From the NCBI GenBank assembly GCA_034769895.1, contig JAWRYS010000710.1:1-64000 (forward strand): DNA of 64,000 nt. Direction: 5' to 3'. The first letter of the stretch is position 1. Each line of letters starts with the position of its first letter. Source of the DNA: Magicicada septendecula (lineage: Eukaryota > Arthropoda > Insecta > Hemiptera > Cicadidae). The notes below the pieces were generated by a model. The model worked only from the letters and a program-made list of their open reading frames with translations. It was not told the origin of the DNA and did no database searches. The translations under genes and the position numbers were made by a program. Positions 33,582 to 48,432 of the stretch are shown one piece after another.

Positions 33582-35207
33582 CATCGCCAAAAATAAAAAA
33601 GGTAATACTAGGTAGACAAGTTATCCTGTACCTCAGTAACCATGCTAAGTGTTAATCGTAGAATTGGGAATGAGGCCTGATCAACCTTAGATCCTGTTCA
33701 GCAAAAGATGAGCAAAATGAGTAGTCAGCTGACCACTAAATGAGAAATTATTTAGAAAGTAACTCTATGAAGAGAGTAACCAAAACCCAAAGAAAGAAAA
33801 AACCGGTAGTAGATTTAAGTAATAGAAATAAGAAGAAGTTTTGTGTTTTAAAATGTAGTCATTAAGTGTGAATTTTATAAAAAAAAAAAGGTAGTTTGTA
33901 AGAATATATATATGTATATTGTTTTATACTCAAAAGAAATAAATGTGTATAACACATGCCAATAACTAGGTGAAAGAAAAAGGAAAAGAAGGAGAGAAAT
34001 TCCACACAGTAACGGCAAGCATACTCCCAGTACCCCACTTTCGAATTTTCCTTATTAAAATTCCCCCATGTCGATTTTAAGCGGCGGAGTATGACGATTT
34101 AAATGGTAAATAAATAAAAAAAAAATTAATAATAAAAATATTAAAAAAACCGAAAGTAAGTAAGTACTTTAAATCGCACGATTAAACCAAATACCCCTGA
34201 ACTAACTCATAATAGTAATGAAAATTAAATTAAGAAAATCTAACTAAATAAGTAATTAAAATCTGAATGTAAAAGTTAAGTATAATACAGTTAACCCTTT
34301 AGTAAATTTATCATGCGCTGACCTGCCTATCCCGGACATAACGTGCATACCGAACCGGCAGTAAATTAGAAATACCTGTAAATCGTAATGTAAATAATTA
34401 ATAATTTAAAGTCACAAGTAGTAGTTATAATATTCCCTGTAAACAAGATAAGTCTAGATAGTTTATTTTGTCATACTATAAGAATGTATTATTAATAAAG
34501 AGTTGGAACTATATTATGGCGGAGTACTCACTCCGCGTCGTTGCAATCTACCTGTTGTAACAATGCAAGAGTAACGATGCGGTTTTCAGACTGTAAACAC
34601 CTCCAAGCGAGGGCTCTTCATAAAATGTTTTGTTATTCTTTTGATTTTTAATTGAGTGTTAGCTTCCACTAAAAGCGTGGAGAGCTAGTTATATATTGAA
34701 GATGTAGTGAGGAATTTGTTAGAAAGTGTGATAATGTAAAAAGAACTCGTATATAAGGAGATGTCTCAAGTTAATTAAAAAACGAACTCTCGAATATTGT
34801 TCGAGTAATGTAATTCAGATATTAATGTAAAAAGAAGATGCAAACTCCAGTACTATGGTGCCAGTAAATATGTGACGTGCACAACTGCAGATAGGGATGA
34901 CTACCACCTAAACAACACTTACCATAACCGCCGAGGATCAGCACGACTTCACGCAGCATAACATCCATCTCCTCGTTAATACACCCAGAGGACTTTCACC
35001 GGAAACACTACCCAGATGACTACCCCGACTAACAGAGTACCGAAGATTCACACCCCAGGACACGGACAGCAAAAGCGTATCTAAGAGGTGACTCGGTAGC
35101 TCGTCTACCGAGAATTATGTACATTTAAAATATAAGTTTTCAAACATGCCAAAGACTTTTAAAAAGACAATAATCATCTCTAAGCATTAAGTTTTAGAAA
35201 AATGCAA

Positions 35208-35601
35208 ATGGCATTTGCCACACACATACACACAGAAAACCACAGTTACACCAACATAGACACTCATCTTGAAATTTTACATTACATACCCAAAGGTCGA
35301 AAACTCAACACAACTGAACAATACGAAATATATAAACACCACACAACACAACCAAACAACATACTCAACGATCAATTACAATATAAATCACATACACTTT
35401 TTGACACAATTATACAGAAAACAAACAGTAAGTTGAATCCCCGCGCCAATCCCCTTCCTCCACACACCACCCCCACTACACCTTCCACACAACCGTTACA
35501 AAATGCTGGCAGTCTGTATCAAAGCTGAAGAAGGCGGATACGTAAGCCGAAACGCGTCCAATAAAATCAGTAAGTTTTCACATGAAAAAGTTCATTTTTA
35601 G
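35208..35601 (+). pseudogene. Penelope-like fragment, unit 5
   Basis: Unchanged copy, frame 35202-35528, ribozyme-like motif at 35514-35570. Confidence 0.65.
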
Positions 35602-37087
35602 TTAAGGTTTAGAAAAATGTAACCAGTAATTTCTAAAATCATACGTTGTAACATTACTCTTGAGATATAAGTTTTAATCCCTTAACTAAATAATACCATT
35701 CTTCAAATGGTGTTCATGTAACAATGCAACCTTCTTGATAAGTAAAGTAAATACCAGACGTCTTTACTAGATTTAAAGACACTCGGATCCGAGATAAAAT
35801 ACATGATCTGTTTGATCGTTTGTTTGACAGAAAACCCCTTTTAACTATTTCAGTATGAGAAAATTTTTATGTAATTGCATCTATATATATCATTTGTTAA
35901 TAAAGAGATGTCATCTTGTTACATATTGAAGTGAGTGCATAAATCAGTTAAATTACCTTCCCTTGTGTCCTACAATTAGAGTAATTATTATTGTTCTAAG
36001 TGTTGTGTTGATTTTCAGTTTGTTACAACGTAGGCAGCCTGTATAGTTGGCTAGCGTCAATTATTACGGGTTCCCTGGATTTATAACGTAGCCCGGAACG
36101 TTATAAAGTTGCGCAACTCTGCTTTGTACAAAAGAATTGATCGTGTACAGAGTGTCACATATAGAATTGCGGCACTCTGCTTTCGTGTGAAATAATTGTT
36201 ACGTAGTAAAAGAAAAATAGATAACTCTCTGCTGATCTATGCACTCAGTTAATGTATTTCATGTCACCCCAAAAAGGGTAAGTTGCAAAAAAAAATAGCG
36301 ACAGTATTAATTTACCATTGTGAATTTATTTGTGTAAAATTACGCACGAACTTGTGTATAATTTATTTAACATACGCAAAATAATACAAACTATCACTGT
36401 ATTACACCAATGCAAGTACCTACATGAATTTTAGTGCTTGTCAAACTGTTCAGTCTTTAACAGGTTTATATTGCGACAATTCAAGACTTGTAGTTTCCTG
36501 AATATGCCTGCATAGAATGTAAGTTGTATGTCTGTTGTCACGGTGAAACATATAAACTATTGACTAAATTAGACCAGGTTAATTACGTGTAAATAAATTC
36601 GTAAGTTTAATTTTGTTACTAGAGAGAAGTAAAAAAAAAAAGTTAGATAGAATTACAAAAATTAAAATTAGAACGTAAGACAATTAATAACTAAACTCAG
36701 CTTATTACGGGCTGTAACTTGTGTAAAACGTGTATCATTGCCTCGCACTCACCCCCGTGTTGGAGCCAGTTGAAACCAGTCAATAAAGATAGCCGTCAGC
36801 TATTGTTGTATACAACAATAACATCCCTCACCCCAAGTGTATTTCTCGCGTTCCCACGCATACAACAAGTATGCCATTGTTTACAAAGAAAACTAGTCTG
36901 ACCTACATTCCAGCGAACAGCTGATCGTTGACAATACACTGACGTCTGTGTGGAATTTTTGTCTTTCTCTGAAAAGAGAGGTTATTCTCTTACGAACAAT
37001 GCAAATGCTTTAACCATGAATTAAATTGTCTATGTAATAAGTGTCTAGTGTAGTAAAATAAATTTTAGTATTAGATATAAGGTAAAA

Positions 37088-38591
37088 ATGGCACAATTTA
37101 ATCCAGATTTACTATTAAAGGACGAGCTGTCTTATGAAGCTCTTTTACGTGGTCTACCCCACGCGAATGTAACAGTCGCGGAATTGCGCAAGTCTATACG
37201 CGAAAGTGGATTTGATACACCCGCGCAGTTAAGCAACCTAAGCGGACTCGATTATGAGAGCGAGAGAGAAACTTGTAATGCCAAGTATAGTGAGTTGACT
37301 TTATTGTCCCAAACCCTCCAAGATGAGAAATCTCCTGCGGTAATATTGCGGACAACTCAAAGGATAGAACATTTAACCCGGCGAATGAAAAATTTGTTGA
37401 ACTGGCCTAACCGTACGGAAATACCTCCTGAAGTCCAAAGTTTTGCAGATGAAGCTTTACGTCAATTACCCACTATTATCAGGGAATTACGAAGAAAATC
37501 TGACTCGTTCCGAATGGATGAAATTGAGAAGTCCTTGAAGAAACTACACATCTCCCCAGTTCAATCCCCTACGTTAGAACACCCTCCACCCAACACGGAT
37601 CGGGACTCACCCGCCGTATTGCAAATACAACCTACTCGAGAGCAATACCCAAATAAAGATTTAATTGCCCCGACTATATTTGAAGCCCCTCCTCCCAGTG
37701 GTTTCCAGATTCGCCCCGCAATGTATGAATTGACAACCCCGAACGCATCATCTGGTCCTCCTAAAGCGATGCCACACGTAAATTATAACGCAGACCTCTA
37801 TGGAAAAATCACTCATCCCGTAGAAAAACTCTTAGCTGAAATTCCATACACTGATGGTTTAAATGTCACTAAACTACTGAATTTCATCAAATATCTCCTG
37901 CAGATAAAGGATCTACAGCAGCTAAATGACTGGCAAATTTTGCAAGTCCTCCTACCGAAATGTAAACCCCCGTTAAAGAATCGTGTGCTAGAATCATTAA
38001 GCTCTACCCTTCCAGTAGAAGAACTGCATACCACAATAATAAAATATTTTATTCCCACCGGCATTTATGAAGAACTTAAGAGAAAGACCGTACTATGAGT
38101 ACAAGGAAATCACGAGAGATTGGCCCATTACATCTCAGACATCAGGGAGTCCTCTCGACTACTACAAGTAGATTGGAATGAGAGACAGATGTCGACACCA
38201 TTTTAGTAGGATTGTCTCCAGAAGAAAGATCTCGTTTAGCGTTAATAAATCGACCCAACACCTTTGCGGATCTAGGACAATGCAGTATCCACTCTTCGAA
38301 TGTATGGTACTCAGATCAGAACAGACATGCGATGAAATCAACCGAAGCGAATAGAAATGAATTGCAAGCCCTAGTGCCCGATGTGACATACCAGCGTGAA
38401 AGGCGAGTATTCAATAGACCGCACAATTTGCACAGCCCTGGTAAATCAAATGAAACACAACCTAAACGGACGCAAGGTACCCTCCTCGTAATAAGAATAT
38501 GTGTTATAACTGCGGTAAGTATGGACACATAAGTAGAAACTGTAACAACAAGCAATACGAACGTAAACACCCTAATCCAAAAAACATGTAA
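37088..38591 (+). pseudogene. gag: Gag (unit 5), broken
   Basis: Open for 336 codons, through most of the capsid-like region, then TGA at 38096-38098 in place of CGA (Arg337). Downstream lacks one G near 38191 and one A near 38465, so the knuckle is out of frame. Has Gly in PPPSGFQI, like units 6-8. Confidence 0.88.
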
Positions 38592-38643
38592 GGCAGGGAG
38601 ACCCGAAATCCTGTGTCTTCCGCAGCAACTTGAGACCCAGTAA

Positions 38644-39993
38644 ACCCAAAGAAATGTACGACCATATAAAAAAAAAGGAAGGAAAAGAAACACTAGAGAA
38701 ATAGATCCCTATGTTAGAAAGTTTATTGAAAAATGTAATGCGATAACTAAATGTGATTGGAATAAAAGTCGATTGCCCTTAATACAAATTGACCTAGGTG
38801 TTACCTCCACCATCGCATTAATCGATTCTGGATCTACGGTCTGGATTTTGGTCTTAATCAGTCAAAAGTTAGCAGATAAATTATTCGAACACAATCTAGT
38901 GAAACGCAGTCAAGTTGTGAATATAAAATGTGCTACAGCCAATAAACAGAATATAGTGATAAAACTTAGCATCACCATTAAAGTAAAAATCAAGAATATA
39001 ACGTGGTTTTTTACAATGTTAGTATGTAATGATTTAGGACCCGACTTAATATTGGGAGCTGACTTCATAAGTAAAACGGGAATAATTCTTGACATCCACG
39101 AGCAGAAATATTATTTTAGATTCGACCGTACACGGAAGTATAATTTTGATTGTAAAACTGACGAACAAGAAAGTATTAGATCATCAACTGCACACATAGT
39201 ACACCAAGAGTCTGAATTATCTCATCTAGGAAATAGAGATAGGCTGAGAATGCAGAAATTATTAAAAGAATTTTCCACTGTTCTTACACCTAAGCTAGGA
39301 CTTACGAAGCTAATAGAATATAAGATCAATCTGAGCGATCACAAAGTAATACGCCTACCCCCATACAAGTTGTCGCCTCCCAAGATGGAAGTGATGAGGA
39401 ACCATATCAACAAGTTGTTAGAACAAGGAGTCATTGAACCCTCTACGTCTCCGTATTCATCACCCTCCTTTTTAGTACCAAAAGGTCACGACAAATATAG
39501 ACTAGTTGTGGACTACCGGCAATTAAACAAACGAATAGAATTTGAATCTATCCCCCTTCCAGACATTCATAGTGCTTTTCATTACTTCACAAAAGCGAAA
39601 GTCTTTACTGTAATGGATCTAAATCAAGCATTTCACCAAATACCCCTTTCGGAGGAATCCAAACGTCTAACCGCGTTTGCTGTTCCTTTCAACCTGTACC
39701 AATTTACTAGAGTACCCTTTGGAATATCTCAAGGAAGTTCCGTATGTAGTAGACTATTAGAAAGAATATTTCATGATATTAAATTTAAATATGTGTATCA
39801 CTACCTGGACGACTTCGTAATCTATAGCGAATCGATGGAACAACATCTTAAACATCTACGTGAAGTGTTATCTTGATTACAAAAAGCAGGATTAACAGTT
39901 AACCCCAAAAAGGTAAATTTTGCAGTCCCACAATTTTCATTTTTAGGTCACATCGTGAAAGCCAACGGAAAGGTAAGCATAGACCCCGAATGA
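38644..39993 (+). pseudogene. pol: Pol: protease and reverse transcriptase (unit 5)
   Basis: Continuous protease-RT frame (38773-39876) ending at the TGA shared with units 3, 4 and 6. Amino-acid sequence is the same as unit 3. Confidence 0.85.
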
Positions 39994-39997
39994 ACCC

Positions 39998-40803
39998 GTG
40001 CAATCAGAGAATTTTTTACCCCCGCGAGATGCAAAAGGTATAGCCCAATTTTTGGGAATGGTAAATTATTTCCACAAGTATATTCCCCATCTTGCCGAAA
40101 TAGCAGCACCGCTGAATGCCTTAAGAAAGAAGGGAGCGAAATTTGAATGGACTGCACAACACCAAAATGCGTTCGAACAACTAAAAGAAAGCATCATATC
40201 TCCCCCAGTATTACAACTAGCCGATTTTACGAAACCGTTCGTAGTTCAGACTGACAGTTCAAGTGTAGCTTTAGGTGCAGTCATCTATCAGGAAATAGAA
40301 AACAGTAGACTACCGATTAGTTATGCTTCACGAACATTGAATGACCAAGAAAAAAATATTCCGCATATGAATTGGAATGTTTAGCCATTGTTTTTGCGTT
40401 TGAGAAGTTTAAACCCTTTCTAGAACATAAAGAATTCCTTTTGGAAACTGATAATCAAGCATTATCTTGGTTACTGAATCACCCTAAACAGTTAGGACGT
40501 ATTGGAAGATGGGTATTGAGGTTAAACTGTTACAACTTCAAAGTGCAGCATATTAAAGGTACACAAAACGTAGTCGCTGATACCCTGTCCCGTATGTTCC
40601 AGTCGCCCACTAATACTCCCGAAAACAAGGAGAGTCTGGAAACACCCATTGTTAACACCGTAATTACTGAATTCCCCCTTGCGTTTACCAACATTGCTCA
40701 ATATCAACAAGACCCTCTTCTGAAACCGATTATAGAACAACTTGAGCAAGGAATTAAATCAGAGAAATATGTATTAAGTAAAAGAATACTATTTCTTTTA
40801 TGA
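39998..40803 (+). pseudogene. pol: Pol: RNase H (unit 5), frameshifted
   Basis: Seven-A run; open pieces 39998-40384 and 40372-40803. The palindrome follows at 40787-40848. Confidence 0.85.
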
Positions 40804-40851
40804 ATTTGCTAAGTTTTATGAGTTAGCAAATTCATAAAAGAAATAGTAAGG

Positions 40852-42016
40852 ATGGCTGCTAATTTAAACAATACGAAGAATAAAAGAATACTATGCCACA
40901 AAATAGGAAATGGAAAGGGATTAAGGATAATCGCCCCTGATGTAATTAAGCCCATGCTGATGGAGTACTTCCATTCATCCACCATTGAAGACCATATGGG
41001 AATCAATAAAACAATACATCGCATTCGTAAGGAATATCATTGGAACAATATGAACAGCGAAATAGCTAGTTTCGTAAAAAAGTGTAATTTATGCGCGCTC
41101 AGTAAACTGGCAAGAAACAGTCAGGTAAGCCAATTAATTTCAGAAATCCCTACTACCCCTTTCTCTAAACTTTATTTAGACTTTTCAGGTCCCTATCCAC
41201 GATCTAAATCAGGTAATACTATGCTACTCATATGTGTAGATTCGTTCACCAAATTTGTTTGGATGTATCGCATGCGGCGAGCGTTAGCGTCGACGACTGT
41301 AAAAATATTACAGGAGAGATTATTTAAAGATTATGGTACACCTGTACGTATAGTGTCAGATAGCGGACCCCAATTTAAGGCGAAGGAATTTAAGAATATG
41401 TGTTTCAAGTTAGGAATAGACCATATTACCACGACGGAGTATCGACCGCAAGGCAATATTGCTGAAAGGTATCTGCGAAACCTCAAATCTGCATTAATCG
41501 CCTACCATGCGAACGATCATACGTCTTGGGACCAGAACCTATCCTGGATACAATACGCCTTTAATTCAGCTTATCACGAAGGACATAAGTCTACACCATT
41601 TGAGTTACTGTATAAATACAAACCAAACCACCCCTTGTCCACAAAATGGAAAATACATGACTTGCTACCTCCGCAAATAATGGATAAGCAGATTAAACAA
41701 ATCTGGAATAAAGCTCGCGCAAATTTATAGAGCGAACTTAGAGAAATCCCGAAAATACCACGAGAGAAATATTCATAACAATAACAATTTAGTTAGGTAC
41801 CAAGTCGGTGACTTAGTAACGTACAAGACACACCCGACTAGTAGTGTAATTGATAAGACCACCTCTAAACTATCATACCGATGGTGTGGTCCTTACCAAA
41901 TCCAGAAGTACTTAACCCCAGTTACCGTAGCCCTGTACGAACCTGCGACTCGAGAATATGTACGAAGAACACATATTTCGCAGATAAAATTGTATAAAAA
42001 GGAAAAGAGGAAATAG
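40852..42016 (+). pseudogene. pol: Pol: integrase (unit 5), interrupted
   Basis: TAG at 41728-41730. This is the last unit, reading rightward, to carry the T insertion and the DSG variant. Confidence 0.85.
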
Positions 42017-43642
42017 CATCGCCAAAAATAAAAAAGGTAATACTAGGTAGACAAGTTATCCTGTACCTCAGTAACCATGCTAAGTGTTAATCGTAGAATT
42101 GGGAATGAGGCCTGATCAACCTTAGATCCTGTTCAGCAAAAGATGAGCAAAATGAGTAGTCAGCTGACCACTAAATGAGAAATTATTTAGAAAGTAACTC
42201 TATGAAGAGAGTAACCAAAACCCAAAGAAAGAAAAAACCGGTAGTAGATTTAAGTAATAGAAATAAGAAGAAGTTTTGTGTTTTAAAATGTAGTCATTAA
42301 GTGTGAATTTTATAAAAAAAAAAAGGTAGTTTGTAAGAATATATATATGTATATTGTTTTATACTCAAAAGAAATAAATGTGTATAACACATGCCAATAA
42401 CTAGGTGAAAGAAAAAGGAAAAGAAGGAGAGAAATTCCACACAGTAACGGCAAGCATACTCCCAGTACCCCACTTTCGAATTTTCCTTATTAAAATTCCC
42501 CCATGTCGATTTTAAGCGGCGGAGTATGACGATTTAAATGGTAAATAAATAAAAAAAAAATTAATAATAAAAATATTAAAAAAACCGAAAGTAAGTAAGT
42601 ACTTTAAATCGCACGATTAAACCAAATACCCCTGAACTAACTCATAATAGTAATGAAAATTAAATTAAGAAAATCTAACTAAATAAGTAATTAAAATCTG
42701 AATGTAAAAGTTAAGTATAATACAGTTAACCCTTTAGTAAATTTATCATGCGCTGACCTGCCTATCCCGGACATAACGTGCATACCGAACCGGCAGTAAA
42801 TTAGAAATACCTGTAAATCGTAATGTAAATAATTAATAATTTAAAGTCACAAGTAGTAGTTATAATATTCCCTGTAAACAAGATAAGTCTAGATAGTTTA
42901 TTTTGTCATACTATAAGAATGTATTATTAATAAAGAGTTGGAACTATATTATGGCGGAGTACTCACTCCGCGTCGTTGCAATCTACCTGTTGTAACAATG
43001 CAAGAGTAACGATGCGGTTTTCAGACTGTAAACACCTCCAAGCGAGGGCTCTTCATAAAATGTTTTGTTATTCTTTTGATTTTTAATTGAGTGTTAGCTT
43101 CCACTAAAAGCGTGGAGAGCTAGTTATATATTGAAGATGTAGTGAGGAATTTGTTAGAAAGTGTGATAATGTAAAAAGAACTCGTATATAAGGAGATGTC
43201 TCAAGTTAATTAAAAAACGAACTCTCGAATATTGTTCGAGTAATGTAATTCAGATATTAATGTAAAAAGAAGATGCAAACTCCAGTACTATGGTGCCAGT
43301 AAATATGTGACGTGCACAACTGCAGATAGGGATGACTACCACCTAAACAACACTTACCATAACCGCCGAGGATCAGCACGACTTCACGCAGCATAACATC
43401 CATCTCCTCGTTAATACACCCAGAGGACTTTCACCGGAAACACTACCCAGATGACTACCCCGACTAACAGAGTACCGAAGATTCACACCCCAGGACACGG
43501 ACAGCAAAAGCGTATCTAAGAGGTGACTCGGTAGCTCGTCTACCGAGAATTATGTACATTTAAAATATAAGTTTTCAAACATGCCAAAGACTTTTAAAAA
43601 GACAATAATCATCTCTAAGCATTAAGTTTTAGAAAAATGCAA

Positions 43643-44036
43643 ATGGCATTTGCCACACACATACACACAGAAAACCACAGTTACACCAACATGGACACTC
43701 ATCTTGAAATTTTACATTACATACCCAAAGGTCGAAAACTCAACACAACTGAACAATACGAAATATATAAACACCACACAACACAACCAAACAACATACT
43801 CAACGATCAATTACAATATAAATCACATACACTTTTTGACACAATTATACAGAAAACAAACAGTAAGTTGAATCCCCGCGCCAATCCCCTTCCTCCACAC
43901 ACCACCCCCACTACACCTTCCACACAACCGTTACAAAATGCTGGCAGTCTGTATCAAAGCTGAAGAAGGCGGATACGTAAGCCGAAACGCGTCCAATAAA
44001 ATCAGTAAGTTTTCACATGAAAAAGTTCATTTTTAG
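43643..44036 (+). pseudogene. Penelope-like fragment, unit 6
   Basis: One change, ATA to ATG (Ile to Met in TNMDTH). It also creates a spurious ATG in another frame. Ribozyme-like motif at 43949-44005. Confidence 0.65.
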
Positions 44037-45522
44037 TTAAGGTTTAGAAAAATGTAACCAGTAATTTCTAAAATCATACGTTGTAACATTACTCTTGAGA
44101 TATAAGTTTTAATCCCTTAACTAAATAATACCATTCTTCAAATGGTGTTCATGTAACAATGCAACCTTCTTGATAAGTAAAGTAAATACCAGACGTCTTT
44201 ACTAGATTTAAAGACACTCGGATCCGAGATAAAATACATGATCTGTTTGATCGTTTGTTTGACAGAAAACCCCTTTTAACTATTTCAGTATGAGAAAATT
44301 TTTATGTAATTGCATCTATATATATCATTTGTTAATAAAGAGATGTCATCTTGTTACATATTGAAGTGAGTGCATAAATCAGTTAAATTACCTTCCCTTG
44401 TGTCCTACAATTAGAGTAATTATTATTGTTCTAAGTGTTGTGTTGATTTTCAGTTTGTTACAACGTAGGCAGCCTGTATAGTTGGCTAGCGTCAATTATT
44501 ACGGGTTCCCTGGATTTATAACGTAGCCCGGAACGTTATAAAGTTGCGCAACTCTGCTTTGTACAAAAGAATTGATCGTGTACAGAGTGTCACATATAGA
44601 ATTGCGGCACTCTGCTTTCGTGTGAAGTAATTGTTACGTAGTAAAAGAAAAATAGATAATTCTCTGCTGATCTATGCACTCAGTTAATGTATTTCATGTC
44701 ACCCCAAAAAGGGTAAGTTGCAAAAAAAAATAGCGACAGTATTAATTTACCATTGTGAATTTATTTGTGTAAAATTACGCACGAACTTGTGTATAATTTA
44801 TTTAACATACGCAAAATAATACAAACTATCACTGTATTACACCAATGCAAGTACCTACATGAATTTTAGTGCTTGTCAAACTGTTCAGTCTTTAACAGGT
44901 TTATATTGCGACAATTCAAGACTTGTAGTTTCCTGAATATGCCTGCATAGAATGTAAGTTGTATGTCTGTTGTCACGGTGAAACATATAAACTATTGACT
45001 AAATTAGACCAGGTTAATTACGTGTAAATAAATTCGTAAGTTTAATTTTGTTACTAGAGAGAAGTAAAAAAAAAAAGTTAGATAGAATTACAAAAATTAA
45101 AATTAGAACGTAAGACAATTAATAACTAAACTCAGCTTATTACGGGCTGTAACTTGTGTAAAACGTGTATCATTGCCTCGCACTCACCCCCGTGTTGGAG
45201 CCAGTTGAAACCAGTCAATAAAGATAGCCGTCAGCTATTGTTGTATACAACAATAACATCCCTCACCCCAAGTGTATTTCTCGCGTTCCCACGCATACAA
45301 CAAGTATGCCATTGTTTACAAAGAAAACTAGTCTGACCTACATTCCAGCGAACAGCTGATCGTTGACAATACACTGACGTCTGTGTGGAATTTTTGTCTT
45401 TCTCTGAAAAGAGAGGTTATTCTCTTACGAACAATGCAAATGCTTTAACCATGAATTAAATTGTCTATGTAATAAGTGTCTAGTGTAGTAAAATAAATTT
45501 TAGTATTAGATATAAGGTAAAA

Positions 45523-47026
45523 ATGGCACAATTTAATCCAGATTTACTATTAAAGGACGAGCTGTCTTATGAAGCTCTTTTACGTGGTCTACCCCACGCG
45601 AATGTAACAGTCGCGGAATTGCGCAAGTCTATACGCGAAAGTGGATTTGATACACCCGCGCAGTTAAGCAACCTAAGCGGACTCGATTATGAGAGCGAGA
45701 GAGAAACTTGTAATGCCAAGTATAGTGAGTTGACTTTATTGTCCCAAACCCTCCAAGATGAGAAATCTCCTGCGGTAATATTGCGGACAACTCAAAGGAT
45801 AGAACATTTAACCCGGCGAATGAAAAATTTGTTGAACTGGCCTAACCGTACGGAAATACCTCCTGAAGTCCAAAGTTTTGCAGATGAAGCTTTACGTCAA
45901 TTACCCACTATTATCAGGGAATTACGAAGAAAATCTGACTCGTTCCGAATGGATGAAATTGAGAAGTCCTTGAAGAAACTACACATCTCCCCAGTTCAAT
46001 CCCCTACGTTAGAACACCCTCCACCCAACACGGATCGGGACTCACCCGCCGTATTGCAAATACAACCTACTCGAGAGCAATACCCAAATAAAGATTTAAT
46101 TGCCCCGACTATATTTGAAGCCCCTCCTCCCAGTGGTTTCCAGATTCGCCCCGCAATGTATGAATTGACAACCCCGAACGCATCATCTGGTCCTCCTAAA
46201 GCGATGCCACACGTAAATTATAACGCAGACCTCTATGGAAAAATCACTCATCCCGTAGAAAAACTCTTAGCTGAAATTCCATACACTGATGGTTTAAATG
46301 TCACTAAACTACTGAATTTCATCAAATATCTCCTGCAGATAAAGGATCTACAGCAGCTAAATGACTGGCAAATTTTGCAAGTCCTCCTACCGAAATGTAA
46401 ACCCCCGTTAAAGAATCGTGTGCTAGAATCATTAAGCTCTACCCTTCCAGTAGAAGAACTGCATACCACAATAATAAAATATTTTATTCCCACCGGCATT
46501 TATGAAGAACTTAAGAGAAAGACCGTACTATGAGTACAAGGAAATCACGAGAGATTGGCCCATTACATCTCAGACATCAGGGAGTCCTCTCGACTACTAC
46601 AAGTAGATTGGAATGAGAGACAGATGTCGACACCATTTTAGTAGGATTGTCTCCAGAAGAAAGATCTCGTTTAGCGTTAATAAATCGACCCAACACCTTT
46701 GCGGATCTAGGACAATGCAGTATCCACTCTTCGAATGTATGGTACTCAGATCAGAACAGACATGCGATGAAATCAACCGAAGCGAATAGAAATGAATTGC
46801 AAGCCCTAGTGCCCGATGTGACATACCAGCGTGAAAGGCGAGTATTCAATAGACCGCACAATTTGCACAGCCCTGGTAAATCAAATGAAACACAACCTAA
46901 ACGGACGCAAGGTACCCTCCTCGTAATAAGAATATGTGTTATAACTGCGGTAAGTATGGACACATAAGTAGAAACTGTAACAACAAGCAATACGAATGTA
47001 AACACCCTAATCCAAAAAACATGTAA
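45523..47026 (+). pseudogene. gag: Gag (unit 6), broken
   Basis: Same lesions as unit 5: TGA at 46531-46533, a missing G near 46626 and a missing A near 46900. A further CGT-to-TGT change falls after the knuckle. Confidence 0.88.
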
Positions 47027-47078
47027 GGCAGGGAGACCCGAAATCCTGTGTCTTCCGCAGCAACTTGAGACCCAGTAA

Positions 47079-48428
47079 ACCCAAAGAAATGTACGACCAT
47101 ATAAAAAAAAAGGAAGGAAAAGAAACACTAGAGAAATAGATCCCTATGTTAGAAAGTTTATTGAAAAATGTAATGCGATAACTAAATGTGATTGGAATAA
47201 AAGTCGATTGCCCTTAATACAAATTGACCTAGGTGTTACCTCCACCATCGCACTAATCGATTCTGGATCTACGGTCTGGATTTTGGTCTTAATCAGTCAA
47301 AAGTTAGCAGATAAATTATTCGAACACAATCTAGTGAAACGCAGTCAAGTTGTGAATATAAAATGTGCTACAGCCAGTAAACAGAATATAGTGATAAAAC
47401 TTAGCATCACCATTAAAGTAAAAATCAAGAATATAACGTGGTTTTTTACAATGTTAGTATGTAATGATTTAGGACCCGACTTAATATTGGGAGCTGACTT
47501 CATAAGTAAAACGGGAATAATTCTTGACATCCACGAGCAGAAATATTATTTTAGATTCGACCGTACACGGAAGTATAATTTTGATTGTAAAACTGACGAA
47601 CAAGAAAGTATTAGATCATCAACTGCACACATAGTACACCAAGAGTCTGAATTATCTCATCTAGGAAATAGAGATAGGCTGAGAATGCAGAAATTATTAA
47701 AAGAATTTTCCACTGTTCTTACACCTAAGCTAGGACTTACGAAGCTAATAGAATATAAGATCAATCTGAGCGATCACAAAGTAATACGCCTACCCCCATA
47801 CAAGTTGTCGCCTCCCAAGATGGAAGTGATGAGGAACCATATCAACAAGTTGTTAGAACAAGGAGTCATTGAACCCTCTACGTCTCCGTATTCATCACCC
47901 TCCTTTTTAGTACCAAAAGGTCACGACAAATATAGACTAGTTGTGGACTACCGGCAATTAAACAAACGAATAGAATTTGAATCTATCCCCCTTCCAGACA
48001 TTCATAGTGCTTTTCATTACTTCACAAAAGCGAAAGTCTTTACTGTAATGGATCTAAATCAAGCATTTCACCAAATACCCCTTTCGGAGGAATCCAAACG
48101 TCTAACCGCGTTTGCTGTTCCTTTCAACCTGTACCAATTTACTAGAGTACCCTTTGGAATATCTCAAGGAAGTTCCGTATGTAGTAGACTATTAGAAAGA
48201 ATATTTCATGATATTAAATTTAAATATGTGTATCACTACCTGGACGACTTCGTAATCTATAGCGAATCGATGGAACAACATCTTAAACATCTACGTGAAG
48301 TGTTATCTTGATTACAAAAAGCAGGATTAACAGTTAACCCCAAAAAGGTAAATTTTGCAGTCCCACAATTTTCATTTTTAGGTCACATCGTGAAAGCCAA
48401 CGGAAAGGTAAGCATAGACCCCGAATGA
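47079..48428 (+). pseudogene. pol: Pol: protease and reverse transcriptase (unit 6)
   Basis: Open 47208-48311 with DSG, ILGAD and YLDD. A private Asn-to-Ser change lies in the protease (CATASKQN). Ends at TGA 48309-48311. Confidence 0.85.
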
Positions 48429-48432
48429 ACCC

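Larger units (their letters stand above)
25312..33749 (+). mobile_element. Tandem unit 4 (mosaic)
   Basis: Fourth complete unit, 8438 bp. From about 28188 to 31260 it carries the variants of unit 1 (intact gag, stop after protease). From about 31375 onward it carries those of units 3 and 5 (TGA in RT, short A-run in RNase H). Noncoding stretches are 25144-26769 and 27164-28650, with the inverted-end segment at 27204-27594. Confidence 0.93.
33750..42184 (+). mobile_element. Tandem unit 5
   Basis: Fifth complete unit, 8435 bp. It resembles unit 3 without the early gag stop. It shares with unit 4 an Ala-to-Val change (GCA to GTA) in the out-of-frame integrase tail. Noncoding stretches are 33582-35207 and 35602-37087, with the inverted-end segment at 35642-36032. 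Confidence 0.93.

Noticed and set aside
43650-43871. 73-codon frame overlapping the Penelope fragment in unit 6
   Set aside because: It appears only because one ATA became ATG in the other frame; low-complexity composition, no motif.
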